DNA of 64,000 nt, taken from the NCBI GenBank assembly GCA_037178625.1, contig CM074133.1:744001-808000 (forward strand). Direction: 5' to 3'. Positions 9,899 through 20,938 of the stretch are shown here, piece after piece. Source of the DNA: Skeletonema tropicum. Lineage: Eukaryota; Bacillariophyta; Thalassiosirophyceae; Thalassiosirales; Thalassiosiraceae. Within the stretch, counting starts at the first letter, position 1; each line of letters begins with the position of its first letter. The notes below the pieces were generated by a model. That model saw only the letters and a program-made list of their open reading frames with translations. It was not told the origin of the DNA and ran no database searches. Made by a program: the position numbers and the translations under genes.

Positions 9899-11206
9899 TT
9901 AGACTGGGAGTCCTCCAACACGTGGGCCGAGGGCGGATCCCTCTGCAACTCCTCCAAGAATATTTGTGCATTTGAGGTCAGCAAAGCATTGGTTGAGACG
10001 TGCCACAGTGCTTGTCTCAGCTGCACGCATACAGACCCGAGGCTGCAACATAACACGCAAGGGAAGTAGTGGTTGGTCAGGAATAGGAAACGAAAGAAGG
10101 TCGCAAAAGAGGTTTGAATAGTCGGGACAAAACTTACATCATAGTACTTCTTGTTTGGTTTGTCAGCTCCATCGGGGTTTCCAATTTGCCCTTGCAAATA
10201 GTCATGATTTTTGATCTCAAACTGCCTGATTCCATCCCAATACGCCCATTGCGTATCAGTGTCAATGTTCATCTTGATAACTCCGTATCCAATCGCCTCC
10301 TGGATGTCACTAACATCTGATCCACTACCTCCGTGGAATACGAAGCTGACGGGCTTCTTATCAGCGGGGGCTTTGTCACCAAGCTTCTCGCTGATGTAAG
10401 TTTGCGCCCTTCCGAGAATCTTCGGTTCGAGCTTCACATTACCAGGCTTGTAAACTCCGTGCACGTTCCCGAAAGCGGCAGCAACTGTAAACATATCTGA
10501 AATGGGTGTGAGCGCTTCATACACCTGATAGATTTCCTCTGGCTTGGAGTAGAGGTCTTCAAGAGGAACATCCTCATTGTTGACTCCATCCTCTTCTCCA
10601 CCAGTGATACCGAGCTCCATTTCCAAGAGCATTCCAATCTTGGAGAAACGGGAGAGGTAATCTTTACAGATTTCAATATTCTCGGGGATGGGTTCTTCCG
10701 ACAAATCAATCATGTGGGAGGAGAATAGAGGCTCTCCGTGCTTAGCATGATAGCGCTCAGATGCTGCCAAAAGGCCATCGACCCATGGAAGCAACTTTTT
10801 TGCACAGTGATCAGTGTGAAGAATGACAGGAACCCCGTAAAGCTCGGCCATAGTACGAACGTGGAACGCGGCAGAGACGGCACCAGCGATGGCGGTGGCG
10901 TAATTCTTGTTGTCAATGCCTTTCCCTCCGTAAAACTGCAAAAAGCATGTTAGGCGTGCCATAAAATAATACAGTATACTCTTTGCTACAATAACTTACT
11001 TGAGATCCTCCAGCCGAGAACTGGATAATGACAGGGGAGTCATTCTTACGTGCAGCCTCGAGGCATGCATTAATACCAGAAGATGACACACAATTGACCG
11101 CAGGGATGGCGTAACCATTCTCTTTTGCATGGTTGATTAGATCAAGCATAGCCTGACCAGTCACGACGCCTGGGTGGACACTGGGAGGAAGGTTTGGGAA
11201 GCCCAT
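9899..11206 (-). CDS. fba: Class II fructose-1,6-bisphosphate aldolase (FbaA-like)
   Basis: Three exons on the minus strand: 11206-11000, 10935-10138 and 10042-9899. The introns (10936-10999, 64 nt; 10043-10137, 95 nt) have GTAAGT donors and GCAG acceptors. The joined frame gives 382 residues, close to E. coli FbaA (359). Zinc- and substrate-binding elements are present: LHTDHCAKKLLPW, the LEMELGITGGEEDG loop, FGNVHG, VFHGGSGS and NIDTDTQWA, ending in NKKYYDPRV and a C-terminal extension with a GPRVGG motif. The enzyme splits fructose-1,6-bisphosphate into the two triose phosphates in glycolysis or gluconeogenesis. No ASAFAP-type plastid signal is seen before the ATG, so a cytosolic form is inferred. 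An upstream exon cannot be excluded, because the frame stays open 5' of the ATG with a possible acceptor there. Confidence 0.95.
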
Positions 11207-12061
11207 TGTTGCCGATGTTATTTCTGCTTTATTTGGCGTGTTTGCTGCACACAACTTATGATCAATTTTGAATCTTTTGAAAAAGATTCCGGCGATGATG
11301 GGAAGAATGTTCCTCGCAGTGTCGACGTTGCTTTTTTCTGTAGTGACGCGTCAGTCCTTTTCCGAGGAGCCCTGCCAAGCAAAGAGGACCCATAGGAGCT
11401 CTTTTCCTTCCTTTTTTGCTGGACAGACGACAATTCGTACTCCATCAAATGGTCCCAGAAATGCTAGCCAAAGCAAGGTACCTAGAGGGTGGGCGGCGAC
11501 GTTATCGTATTTGTACGGTTCCGTCCCGTGATCGTATCTAGCCTACCCGAAAATGAGTGTGATGTGACGCCGGCCATGGCGTCAAAGTATGTGGGTGGGG
11601 TTGATTGATTTAAGTCGATCGAGTATCGAGTGTGGTCACAAATCGCTTGACACACCGCCACTCAGCTTTGACACATCAGCCGAACGAGCCTGTTGTGGTC
11701 ATCTCTCTAGAGTGTCAACCACCGTCACCATCGACACTAATGGCCGCGGTCATCGACTTACAGTGTGGTCATAAATAAATGATCCAGTGTCCAAGTTGTT
11801 ATTATGAATGGTTATTATGAATGCTGAGTGTAACGAAGCATGAATGAGAACAACTACACGACATCTTCCAACTTCCAAAGGATTCGGTGAGATGAACATC
11901 AAACCAACAGAACAAACATCAAAGAGTGCGTTGTCACCATGAATGCTGAGTGCAAAGAAGCATGAATGGAACGACGACACGATACAATGATTATGGTACT
12001 TACAAACTAAAAAAGGGAGCAATGCAAACAAATTATTTTATGAACATGATACTACAAAAAA
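11207..12061. other. Intergenic region, no supported gene
   Basis: The left part should include the aldolase promoter and 5' UTR. An imperfect direct repeat (AATGCTGAGTG...GAAGCATGAATG) occurs near 11820 and 11942. No domain-bearing ORF is seen on either strand. Confidence 0.4.
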
Positions 12062-12944
12062 TTACATATCATCTAGTTGGGAGTGGGTAGGCCGAGCAGG
12101 AAGCTTGCGATCAGAATCGGAATCGTAAAGATCTCCAACATCAGAATACTGCTGAGTTGCGACGTAAGGATTTACCGCGTGAGAAGGCTGATGAGCAGCA
12201 GAAGCGTAAGAATTGCGTCTAGAAGCAGCGTTAGGATTGGGCACGTGTTTACGAGGCATCGCGGCGACATGTGACTTGTTATCTGAAAGCAAGCCTATGA
12301 TATCGCCGTCACCTAAAAACAGATTGCCTAGACCTTGAGGGTATTGAATAATATCGCTCCAGTCTTCATTTTGAAGTAACGAATTACGTCTGTGGGTGTT
12401 GCCTTGGTGGTCTAGGACACCATCGCAATCGTTGCCTTCTTCGACGATCAGGGCAAGTCCTGAGGCACAAGATGCTGGGTTTAGAGTTGGGCCTGGTTCA
12501 CAGGTCTCACTCTTTGCCGGAAGGAGCATTCCTTGCATGTCGGTGTCAGTTCCTTCTCTTGAGCCAGCGTTGACATCGGCAGCAGTGGACCGAGACCTGT
12601 CTTCCCCGCTGCCAACGATTCGGGCAAGTACTGAGGCGCAAGATGCTGGATCTAGAGTAGTGCCTGTGTTACAGTTCTCGCAATTTGTCCGAAGAATGCT
12701 CCGCGTTTGCATGTCATTTCCTTCTACGACATCAGCATTGGCAACGGAGGTTGAACTGGAAGGAGCTGGTGGACGGATAGCTACGTTGAGAAGCGGTTTG
12801 AACACGGAGCATATCCAACGTAGAGATCTTGCAGTCCTTTAGCGCATCGATGGATGCAGCGGGAGCTGTGGAGGAGACACTGGGAGGACTGCCAATGCAA
12901 GACTGGTGATGGTGCTTTGTTGGATGGCTTGATGTGCTGTTCAT
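12062..12944 (-). pseudogene. Hypothetical gene with internal duplication and one frame break
   Basis: The main frame, 12062-12805, has no ATG until residue 32 (12712). A second minus frame begins with an ATG at 12944 (MNSTSSHPTK) and runs into it near 12800-12730. Together they look like one gene needing a frameshift or an unrecognised intron. The protein contains two related blocks, DPASCASVLARIV and NPASCASGLALIV, about 65 residues apart and each preceded by a C..C or C pattern, so an internal duplication is visible. The C-terminus is polar and Tyr/Ser-rich. I do not recognise the family. It may equally be a broken repeat-derived ORF. Confidence 0.35.
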
Positions 12945-14131
12945 GATGATACTGTATGGCTAGAGATGTTGTCTTGGGATTGGTGAAGTTCATATTATAT
13001 TATGAATTATGATAAGTAGCAGATACTGAGAGAGATGACTACTTACGTCATAATACTTCTCTCTCTAGAGAGGCATGTAATTCCTTGACGTTTAATCGTA
13101 GTCGCGGGAGTTTCAAGACCAATTCTCGCCATCTGTCAAGTTTAGCTCCGCCATCTGTCGAGTTCAAAGCTCAAGTTGCCGACCAATCTTCATCTTACAA
13201 GGGAAGTGCCGCGAACTCAATCCCCCGGGGGGTCTAACAATTTTGGCTAGTCTCTCTACTTGGGGAGGTCTAACTTACGCTCACTAATTCCCTCTAGAGT
13301 GAATGCTGGTAGAAACCGCGAGGGGGGTCTTAAATGGGCTTGATTTGGAGTGGGGATCTAAGCTGGGTACATAATTGGGGGTTTCCAAGGGTTAACTCTT
13401 TCTCGCGCGACACCACTGCCTGCATCTTTTGCGCGACTCACATTGTACGTAACTGATGACACAACGGCATTTTTTTCAGGCTGTGGGCTTTAAAGTGCAC
13501 TGGTGAGTCCTTTGGCATTTCATCAATCCCAAACAAGCGCCAAGTCAGGTTGGTGACGATTCCGATTTAAATGATGAAGAGCTCGACAGAATGGCGGCAG
13601 CCGCTGCGGATGATCTCTCTGATGATGAACTTGACGCTTGATGCTGGAGTGGAGGCTACCATCGATGTGCCTCCTTCTTCAAGTTGGTTGTCGAAACTCA
13701 CTTGGACAAATCGATCGACAGAGAGAATGAGCTCAGACGACGAGTGGGGAATACTTTAAACATCGGTAACTTCCAGGGAGGAGGGACAGGCGAAGCCGAT
13801 AACTACTCTTGCTCTGGAATCAGATTGTCTGACTTCGCTACAAGTTGGAACAACTGGGTCGATACTCTTAAGCATTCCAAGATGAAAGATGAGCAGCAAC
13901 CTCAAGTATCTTTGATTTGTTTTTCGAACGCCGACCGCATGCCTGCGAGAGGCAGGCGATGGGGTCAGCGGCAGATTCGTATGTTGCTATCAAAAGCTAT
14001 AAAATCCTTTTCTTTCACATTGCTAGCCATTTCATTGCTCAAGCAGGCAGTATTGCTTTATTCGATCAATCGAATTGATTTAGTCGATTGTACGGACAAA
14101 AATCGAACTTTTCAGGTAACGAAATGTAATA
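12945..14131. other. Degenerate region with short acidic coding-like fragment
   Basis: Mostly featureless. At about 13555-13641 (+) the frame reads an acidic stretch with two similar blocks (DLNDEELDRM, DLSDDELDA) before a TGA, suggesting an exon remnant. The longer ORF at 13684-14163 has no recognisable domain. A CTCTCTAGAGAG palindrome is near 13065. Confidence 0.3.
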
Positions 14132-14580
14132 ATGCCTTCGCCTCCTGCAATACGGTATGCTGACACCTACTTTTCGATGCCTCTGAACATTCTATGTCAG
14201 CATCGCGACTCTGCTAGCGTTATTCAACACTTGCTAGAGCTTGACACGACGTCTCTCTTGGCGCTGCGGATCGAGAGGGAAACACTGCCCTACATTGTGT
14301 TTGTCAAGATGCAAAGTATGAAACCATTGTGATGCTTCTGGATCAGTTTGATGCCATATCAGTATCGAAACGTAACGCTGCCAAGAAGCTTCCTATAGAT
14401 CTTCTTTGGGAAAGCAATGCAGTGGATGATAGAGAGAGCATCGAATACACGGACAGCGTCTTTCGGCTTTTGCGGGCAAATCCAGAAGTGATTATGACCA
14501 GCAATATCACAACGAAGCAGCCAGCTGATGCGGATGCAGCTCAAAACGGGAAGAAGAGAAAGTTTGGTCGTGAAGAGTAG
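14132..14580 (+). pseudogene. Ankyrin-type repeat protein fragment with frameshift
   Basis: Two overlapping plus-strand frames together encode an ankyrin-like protein. The first reads SMPLNILCQHRDSASVIQ and ends in LLALRIE. After a shift near 14265 the second reads DREGNTALHCVCQDAKYET and continues to KKLPIDLLWESNAVDDRES and FRLLRANPEVIM, followed by a basic tail and TAG at 14580. The D-x-G-N-T-ALH-x-x-C pattern is a classic ankyrin repeat, and the LPIDLLWES...RESIEY block recurs at the end of a large diatom protein family as I know it. One base appears to be missing at the junction. The N-terminus is lost or unrecognised, so a pseudogene fragment is likely. Confidence 0.6.
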
Positions 14581-15284
14581 ACATCCACGCTCAACACCTC
14601 AATATTACATGCATGTGACAGATGACAACGTGGAACCGCCCAAAGACCGTTGCAATAGTAAGAACTGGCTAGTATATTGAAGGATACCAACAAACTAAGA
14701 AGAATTCGATGCAACCACAGGGGGTAACCCCCTATCAATCCCTAGACAGCAGGACTTGGAGTGCGATCTGGGAAACATAATTGACAGTTTTACTTCCGCA
14801 GGTATTGATACAAGACATAAATGCTGGTTGCAGTTATAATAATCTCGCCCCTAGAGCGGGCCAACCTGACGTGCTTAGATTACTGTTATCATCAGGATCC
14901 TCTATCTTCTACGGATTTCAAATCACTTGCACGAGCTTGGAGGACGTCTTGAATGATGTTTCGTGTCATTGCGTTGTATTCTGCCTTGGTGTACCACAGC
15001 TCGTTTTTGTCCTCGTGCCTAGGAACAATGTAAAGCTGCGCTGTTTTGGCAAATCGCACATGCACATTGTCGCTTCTGAGGGGGGTGTCTACGATCAATT
15101 CGGACTCCATGTTCAAGATATTGTGTACAACATTTTATCTTATCTCCACTTCTCCCTTCAAACAGAGATGCACAGCTCGGACGGACTAAAAAATGCAATT
15201 TCTCTCATCTGTCAAGTTCAGGGCTCAAAGTTGCACAGCAGCAACAGAGTGAGTCGGATCTAAATTATTATGATTTAGATCTAA
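14581..15284. other. Intergenic region, no supported gene
   Basis: ORFs on both strands here overlap each other and have no domain. Nothing is supported up to the palindrome cluster that starts at about 15285. Confidence 0.35.
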
Positions 15285-15536
15285 ATTCTTCGAGGGTAAT
15301 AATTCTTACCCTCGCTCAGCTCAAGGGTAAGATTTAAGACAGGCGCAAATAAAATGTGCTAGGGTAAATTTTGTTCTGCAGGCTTGGCGCTAGATATTTT
15401 TAAATTACCCTAGCTCATTTTATTTGCGCCTGTCTTATTTGGAGGGTAAGAATTCTTATCCTCGAGGGTAAGAATTCTTACCCTCGAGTTCAAGGGTAAG
15501 AATTGAAGGGTAAGAATTCTTACCCTAATTTATGGT
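15285..15536. repeat. Cluster of GGGTAAGAATTCTTACCC palindromes with central hairpin
   Basis: Four copies of a palindrome centred on AAGAATTCTT lie at about 15292, 15441, 15463 and 15507. The copy at 15463-15486 is a perfect 24-bp palindrome. Between the first two, arms at 15336-15370 and 15402-15436 (AAGACAGGCGCAAATAAAAT and complement) form a ~35-bp near-perfect hairpin with a ~30-base loop. The right edge overlaps the TIR of the following element. This looks like the folded end of a foldback transposon. Confidence 0.6.
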
Positions 15537-16185
15537 GGTAACGAGACTAGTCTCGTTTTGGATTTTTCCTTAGTCTCGTTATCAAGGCCACCTCGAGAAA
15601 CTAGTCTCGTTATTGAAAAGTGGTCTCGTTATTAAAAAATGGTCTCGTTATGGCTTAACCTATCTATCCTCCTACTTCCACACCTACTGTATCTGAAGCA
15701 TCACTGCTGCATCTCTTACTCCGCGTCGTCTTCAGGAAACTCACCTTCTGCCTCATTTTCTGGATCATTGAAGAGAGTCAATGCATCTGCTCCAGCGGTT
15801 TCGTTACTGCTTCATTAATTTCAAGCCCATGTTTAATAAACCAATTCTTAACTTGAGTTGTGATCATGGTGGCTAAATTATTCCTCCTTATTATTTTGAC
15901 TACTATTGTAAGTGAGCAATGCAATGCGATGCGATGCAATGCAATGCAACGCACGCAGATGCGATGAAATGCAGAAGTTTGCGCCGGCTCGGACGGATGG
16001 CCGGGGCTGTTCTGTGTTGATCTTGTAAAGACTTTTCTCAAAAGGGAGAAACTTCTCACAAAAAAGATGCCAATCTCTAGTCTCGTTATGGCCCTTGCCG
16101 GACATGTCTCGTGCGTTATCAAAAGAGACCCGATCACTAGTCTCGTTTTCTCGAAGTGGTCTCGTTACCACCATAAATTAGGGTA
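15521..16185. mobile_element. Non-autonomous TIR element with 27-bp inverted ends
   Basis: The ends at 15521-15547 and 16159-16185 are perfect 27-bp inverted repeats (TACCCTAATTTATGGTGG plus TAACGAGAC). An internal perfect palindrome AACGAGACTAGTCTCGTT is at 15540-15557, and single AGTCTCGTT/GGTCTCGTT motifs recur inside both ends. If the outermost TA is a target duplication, the element would fit a Tc1/mariner-type MITE, but this is a guess. The minus-strand interior (15716-15867) holds a coding-like remnant: ATG in a GCCACCATG context, TTQVKNWFIKHGLEINE, then after a frame break NDPENEAEGEFPEDD and a TAA. It may be the tail of a lost transposase or a captured host exon. Confidence 0.6.
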
Positions 16186-16490
16186 CCTACATCATACTGC
16201 AATGCATGCCAATAAGTAATCTGGAATTAACTCTGACTGCTGCTTGTTGTTGTTGGTTGTGGTAGCTCTAAAGGATAAAAATGATATGATAATCCCTGGC
16301 CAAGCTATTATTTTACCCCACTTCCCGAACCACAACCTCACAAAACTTCGTGCTGCGATTTAGAGACTCTCTATCTAGAGATCAATGATCAATGATAGAC
16401 CAACTACTCCTTGCGCATTTAAACAGTTGACTAATGATTCCCCCAATCCTGCAATGCCTACAACGAGGAGTGAGGAATGGCAGCTTCAGC
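16186..16490. other. Intergenic region downstream of the STAND ATPase gene
   Basis: 305 bases. The 3' UTR of the minus-strand ATPase gene should lie here. A CTCTCTATCTAGAGA motif is near 16367. Nothing else is seen. Confidence 0.4.
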
Positions 16491-19400
16491 TCAACTTCCA
16501 TCGAAATAGTTTGTGAGAGTATTTGCCTTCGCAACAGCACCCCATTCACAATACTTCTCGAAAGCTTGCGAGAAGTAATGCACTGACCTATTCTTTCTGC
16601 CTGTCTCAAGATAGAAATGCCCAGCAAGTTCATTCGCTAACGCCTCTTCATTCACAAACTTATGGATCTTGGAAGATAATATTGCAGCATCATACAGCTT
16701 TTCTGCGGGCTCAAAGTTCATTCTACTGAATTGTTCTTCTGCTAGGAGAAGATACGCCTCTAGAAAATAAAGAACGGATTGAAGAGCAAAGTGAGACGAT
16801 ATTATTTGGTAGAAAGATTTTGTCGTTTAGACTTTGGCACGATACTCACTATTCTCGAAGTTCCACGTAGATGCTAAGTCGGCCAACCTCTCAATTTCCA
16901 CCCTACATTCAACTCCACTTGCTAGCCATTTATTCGACTTCTTCTTGTCACTCATCTCCCTACTCAACCAAAACAATACCAGACCAGAGTAACTATGGGC
17001 AGGAGGAGGAGGAGCACAAATGCGTTAGCACTGTCAATGAGGCAGGCAAAATAAAAGTACAACAGACAGCAATAAACTCACAATCTCATGAAGAATCTTG
17101 GTGTTGTTGTGACAGAGAAGTGACAGGATGCACTCTCGTCGACTAATGAATATTTATCAATGACCTCTTTTGCTTGATCGAGCTCTCTGAATAGTAAAGC
17201 CTCGGTCAGTCTAATGAAATAGACTTGTCGCACAGATAACACGTGCTTTCCAACAATGTCATCAAATGTGCAGGATATACCGAAAGCATTGACCAGGTCG
17301 TCCTGCTGAGGCGCACTCGATTGACCCATCAACCTCAAGGCAATTCGAAGCGTCGGCAGGATAAGAGTCAGTAAAATCAAATTCTTTTGATGTTTTGTCT
17401 CCATAATCGTATCTTTTATCGAAGAGACGGCCACCCTCAATTCCTTGCCAGACCAAAAGCAAAAGATATTGTACACGTAAGAACAAACAATTGCGTAGGG
17501 ATTGCCACTTTTCATAGAAGCTATATATGCGTCGTGGTAGAATTCAATTGCACTCTGCATTGGCTCTACATGCAGCTTGGTGTAGTTCGAATGAAACATA
17601 ATACTGCCATTCTGAGCACGAGTAGGTAATGTCTTCATCAGAGATAATGCTAACTTCACGTAGCGGTATCCCTCAACAAATTTGCCCATAACAAGAGCAA
17701 GAAAATTGCCATACTGAGCAAAACCAACTGGTGAGAGTGGGCTCATACCGTATACCAAAGATATCTGTATTACCTTGAACGGAATGATTGGCATCAATGC
17801 CGTTCTCTCACTAATAAATGGTACAATCTGAAAGTACTTCGATAACAAGTCAAGTGCCAAGATCTTTGACGGGTTTTCCATTACTGGGTAACTGAGCAAA
17901 GCGTCATCCGATAGCCTAGCGAGTAGTAACTTTGTGTGGTTCAAATTACGTTGGATGTCAGCCGGTGACATTATCGTCGGAATGCCCTCTCCAAGACTTG
18001 TGAGTGTACTATTGATGAGCTCGATCGCTTTAGTGACATTGCCCGACCAAGTGAGGAGTGTAACAGTATTGGAAATTGCCTGGCACTTATGTTCGAAGCA
18101 TTTGGCGGTCTGCATAATTTGGTCGATGTGTACTTTAAGGTTTTCATGATCTGCATTCATCATAGCACATTTCGCTGCCAAATTGAACAATTCCAAGCTC
18201 AAATCATAGTGATCGTTCCAGTGTCCTTTCTGCAGGAACGAGATACCATGATTGAAAAATGAGTATGCTGAAAAGAAGTCAGACATATCCATAGCTATCT
18301 TCCCCGCATCTAAATTCAGATTCGCGACTACGACAGCTTGCTCGCCATCAATCACTGCTTGCAACCCACCGTGGTTGATCTGTCCAACGGCGCTTAGTAG
18401 CAATCTGTCATCCTTTTCCCTCTCCGCAACAAATCCTAACGCCAGTCCATATCTAAGCAAAAAGTATTGTGAGTGTTTGAGCGAGGCAATAAAATTCTAA
18501 AATGTACAATGAGAGACTTACCGGTTGTGATGGAGACAGCGTTCCTCTGGTTTCATCATACTGTATGCAGCTTCCTGTAACTTATCATGCATGAAATAGA
18601 ATTCACCGTTTCTTTTTCCAAGCACACTCTGACCGACTGCATCATTAAGTGGTGATATAAGTGGTTCCTCGATCTCTCTTTCCAACACTTCTATCATCGA
18701 GACATTGGCACTCGCACCGAAGCAGGATAGAACAACTAGGGCAGATAGTACCTCAGAAGGCAAACGATCGAACGACTTTGTAATGAAAGTAGCGACATTC
18801 TCTGGAATCTTCATGTCAAGAACCTTATCAGCATCCCAGACCCATCGACGACGGGAGAGAGAAGGATAAAGTAATCGTCGATTATACAGCTCCATCATCA
18901 CTTGCTTCACAAAGAGTGGGCAGCCCTTCGTTTTATGGTGTAGAATGTTAGCAAGCGGTCTTGTAATGCGCGGCAGCAATGACAATGTAGACGATAACAT
19001 TTCATTCAAAGCATCCTTGCTCATAGGAGTGAGCGTAATTTCAGTCGCCTCGACTCCGTACAATTTTCTCAAAGAGGAGAGCATGAGATTGAGTGGGTGC
19101 GTTTCGCTCATTTCATCATCACGGTAAGACCCGAAGAAGAAACCTTCGCCTTCGCATGTCATTATCATTATCTGAGTCAGAAGCGCAATAGACGCATTAT
19201 CAATCCATTGGCAATCATCAAGGAAGAGTATCAAAGGTTCCTCGTGACAACTTGATACAACTGCAACAAATTCACAAAAAAGATATTGCAGCCGCTTCTG
19301 CGCATCCATAGCCGCGTCGTTCTTGTTCTTCTTGGGTTCGAAGTCGTCACCAAAGAGATTTGCTAAGTTCGGTATAGCATTGACGAGAAGAGCCATGTCA

Positions 19401-20845
19401 TCTCCCAGATTTTCTTTCAAAGCAGTAGCAACCTTCTCCGCCGTAGAGCGATCCCTCACAGATAACCAAGCACAGTGTTCATCGAACACTGAACTGATAG
19501 CCTGGAGGGGCTGTGACTGAAGCTTATCACAGCGTCCCGATAAAACTGTGCTTCCACTTTCATTTGCATATCGAATAAATTCTTCAGAGAGCTTTGACTT
19601 GCCTACACCCGATGTCCCGCGAATCATGGCCACCTCACATTTAGAAAAGGATCGCTGACAGCATTCCTTCAATACTTGCATTTCTGCTTCTCTGCCAAAT
19701 AAAGATTCTCCAAACTGTGGACCAACATTAACAGCCTCCGTCAAATCAATGTCTCGAAGGTATACATCAGGAGAATCAATTATGAGCTTCAAATCGTCCC
19801 TAACCTCTGAAATAAATTCGTAAGCGTCTCCATGGTCACCACGATGTTCACCACTTCTGCTTTTGATCATGTAACTTATCAGGTCGCAAAGAGCAGTGGG
19901 TAATCCCATGGACTTCAGTGGCTCTACAGATATCAATGGCGATGGAGTACGGACCATCATCTTTTGTGACGAATTATCCAAACTTGTGCTACTTGTTGAC
20001 TTTCTTTTGGACGGTCCCCCAGTTGTGTAGATTGCCCCGCTACCCCCCGTTTGCAAGCTCATTTCGGCTGTCATCTCCTTTAATAATGTGGGCGCCGATG
20101 TTGTCAGCGGCGCAGAAAATTGCTGTGACATCCCCTCCGCTGCTGTGATCTGTCCACCCGAAAAGAGCTCGTAAAAGGCAAGACCCAATGAACGTATTCC
20201 CAGTCTTCCGTTATGGCTGAAAGCCCTCTCAACACCCTCATTTAAAATAGCATCTTCAACTTCCAAATAATTAATTAATTGATTAATATCTTTGTCAAAC
20301 AATGTCAATAGCTGTTGTGACAAGTTTTGCATATCCGCGGTTTGCTCCAAATTATTGAATCCCCCGGTGACGTTGGTGGGGATTGGTTCAAAATCATTGA
20401 GTTCCTGCATGGAAGTGTGCACCTCGCTGCCCTCGCCACCCCCATTATTATTCATGTTGATCTCTTCTTTCTTTTTATCCATTGCTTTCGTCATGCAGTA
20501 CACAGAAATATATTCTGACCACGGTTTATCTATCGTGTCCATGAGGGGCGAAAGCAAAGGCTCATCACCGTCATTAATTGGTTGAGAAAGGATTAATTCT
20601 CTGTACCCCCTCTCCTCTTCAACGGCAGATAGTTGATTCGCAATTGAGTGTGCTATTTTCAATGCACATGATAGATACTCACGAGAGCAAACAATTTCAT
20701 TATTTACATCATGATTGGATGTATTGCTCTTCGATCTCAATCTTAGGGAATCGATTGCCCCGACGATCCATTTTTTCATGGACACCGACTCCGCTGCCGA
20801 GGCCGCAGCCTTAGCAGATTTATGATTTGACTTGTGTTCATTCAT
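16491..20845 (-). CDS. Large STAND/AAA-type ATPase with TPR-like C-terminal region
   Basis: Four exons on the minus strand: 20845-18522, 18452-17082, 16992-16850 and 16759-16491. All three introns have GT(A/G)AGT donors and (T/C)AG acceptors; the joined frame is 4,107 nt, encoding 1,368 residues with no internal stop. Residues 1-380 are partly disordered but include IRSLGLAFYELFSGG and a DLKLIIDSPDVYLRDIDL block, resembling the end of a degenerate protein kinase lobe. An ATPase follows with FGREAEMQVL, Walker A GTSGVGKSKL (about 406-415) and Walker B LILFLDDCQWID (about 540-550), the AAA_16/STAND arrangement. The rest is helical and TPR-like. Such proteins act as NTP-switched signalling regulators; the ligand and output domain here are unknown. 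A decayed relative lies at 29450-31691. Confidence 0.85.
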
Positions 20846-20915
20846 TAGCTTATTTCCTCATCGAATTATGTAGTTATTCCAATGTCCATTGCCATTGTCT
20901 CATCCATCCTGGTAG
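20846..20915. promoter_or_regulatory. Short upstream region of the ATPase gene, truncated by a transposon
   Basis: Only about 70 bases separate the ATPase start codon from the left target-site duplication (GGTAG, 20911-20915) of the nested transposon. Any promoter further upstream has been displaced by at least 3.9 kb. The promoter role is inferred from position. Confidence 0.35.
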
Positions 20916-20938
20916 AGCACCCCTACCACCGGGGGCTG

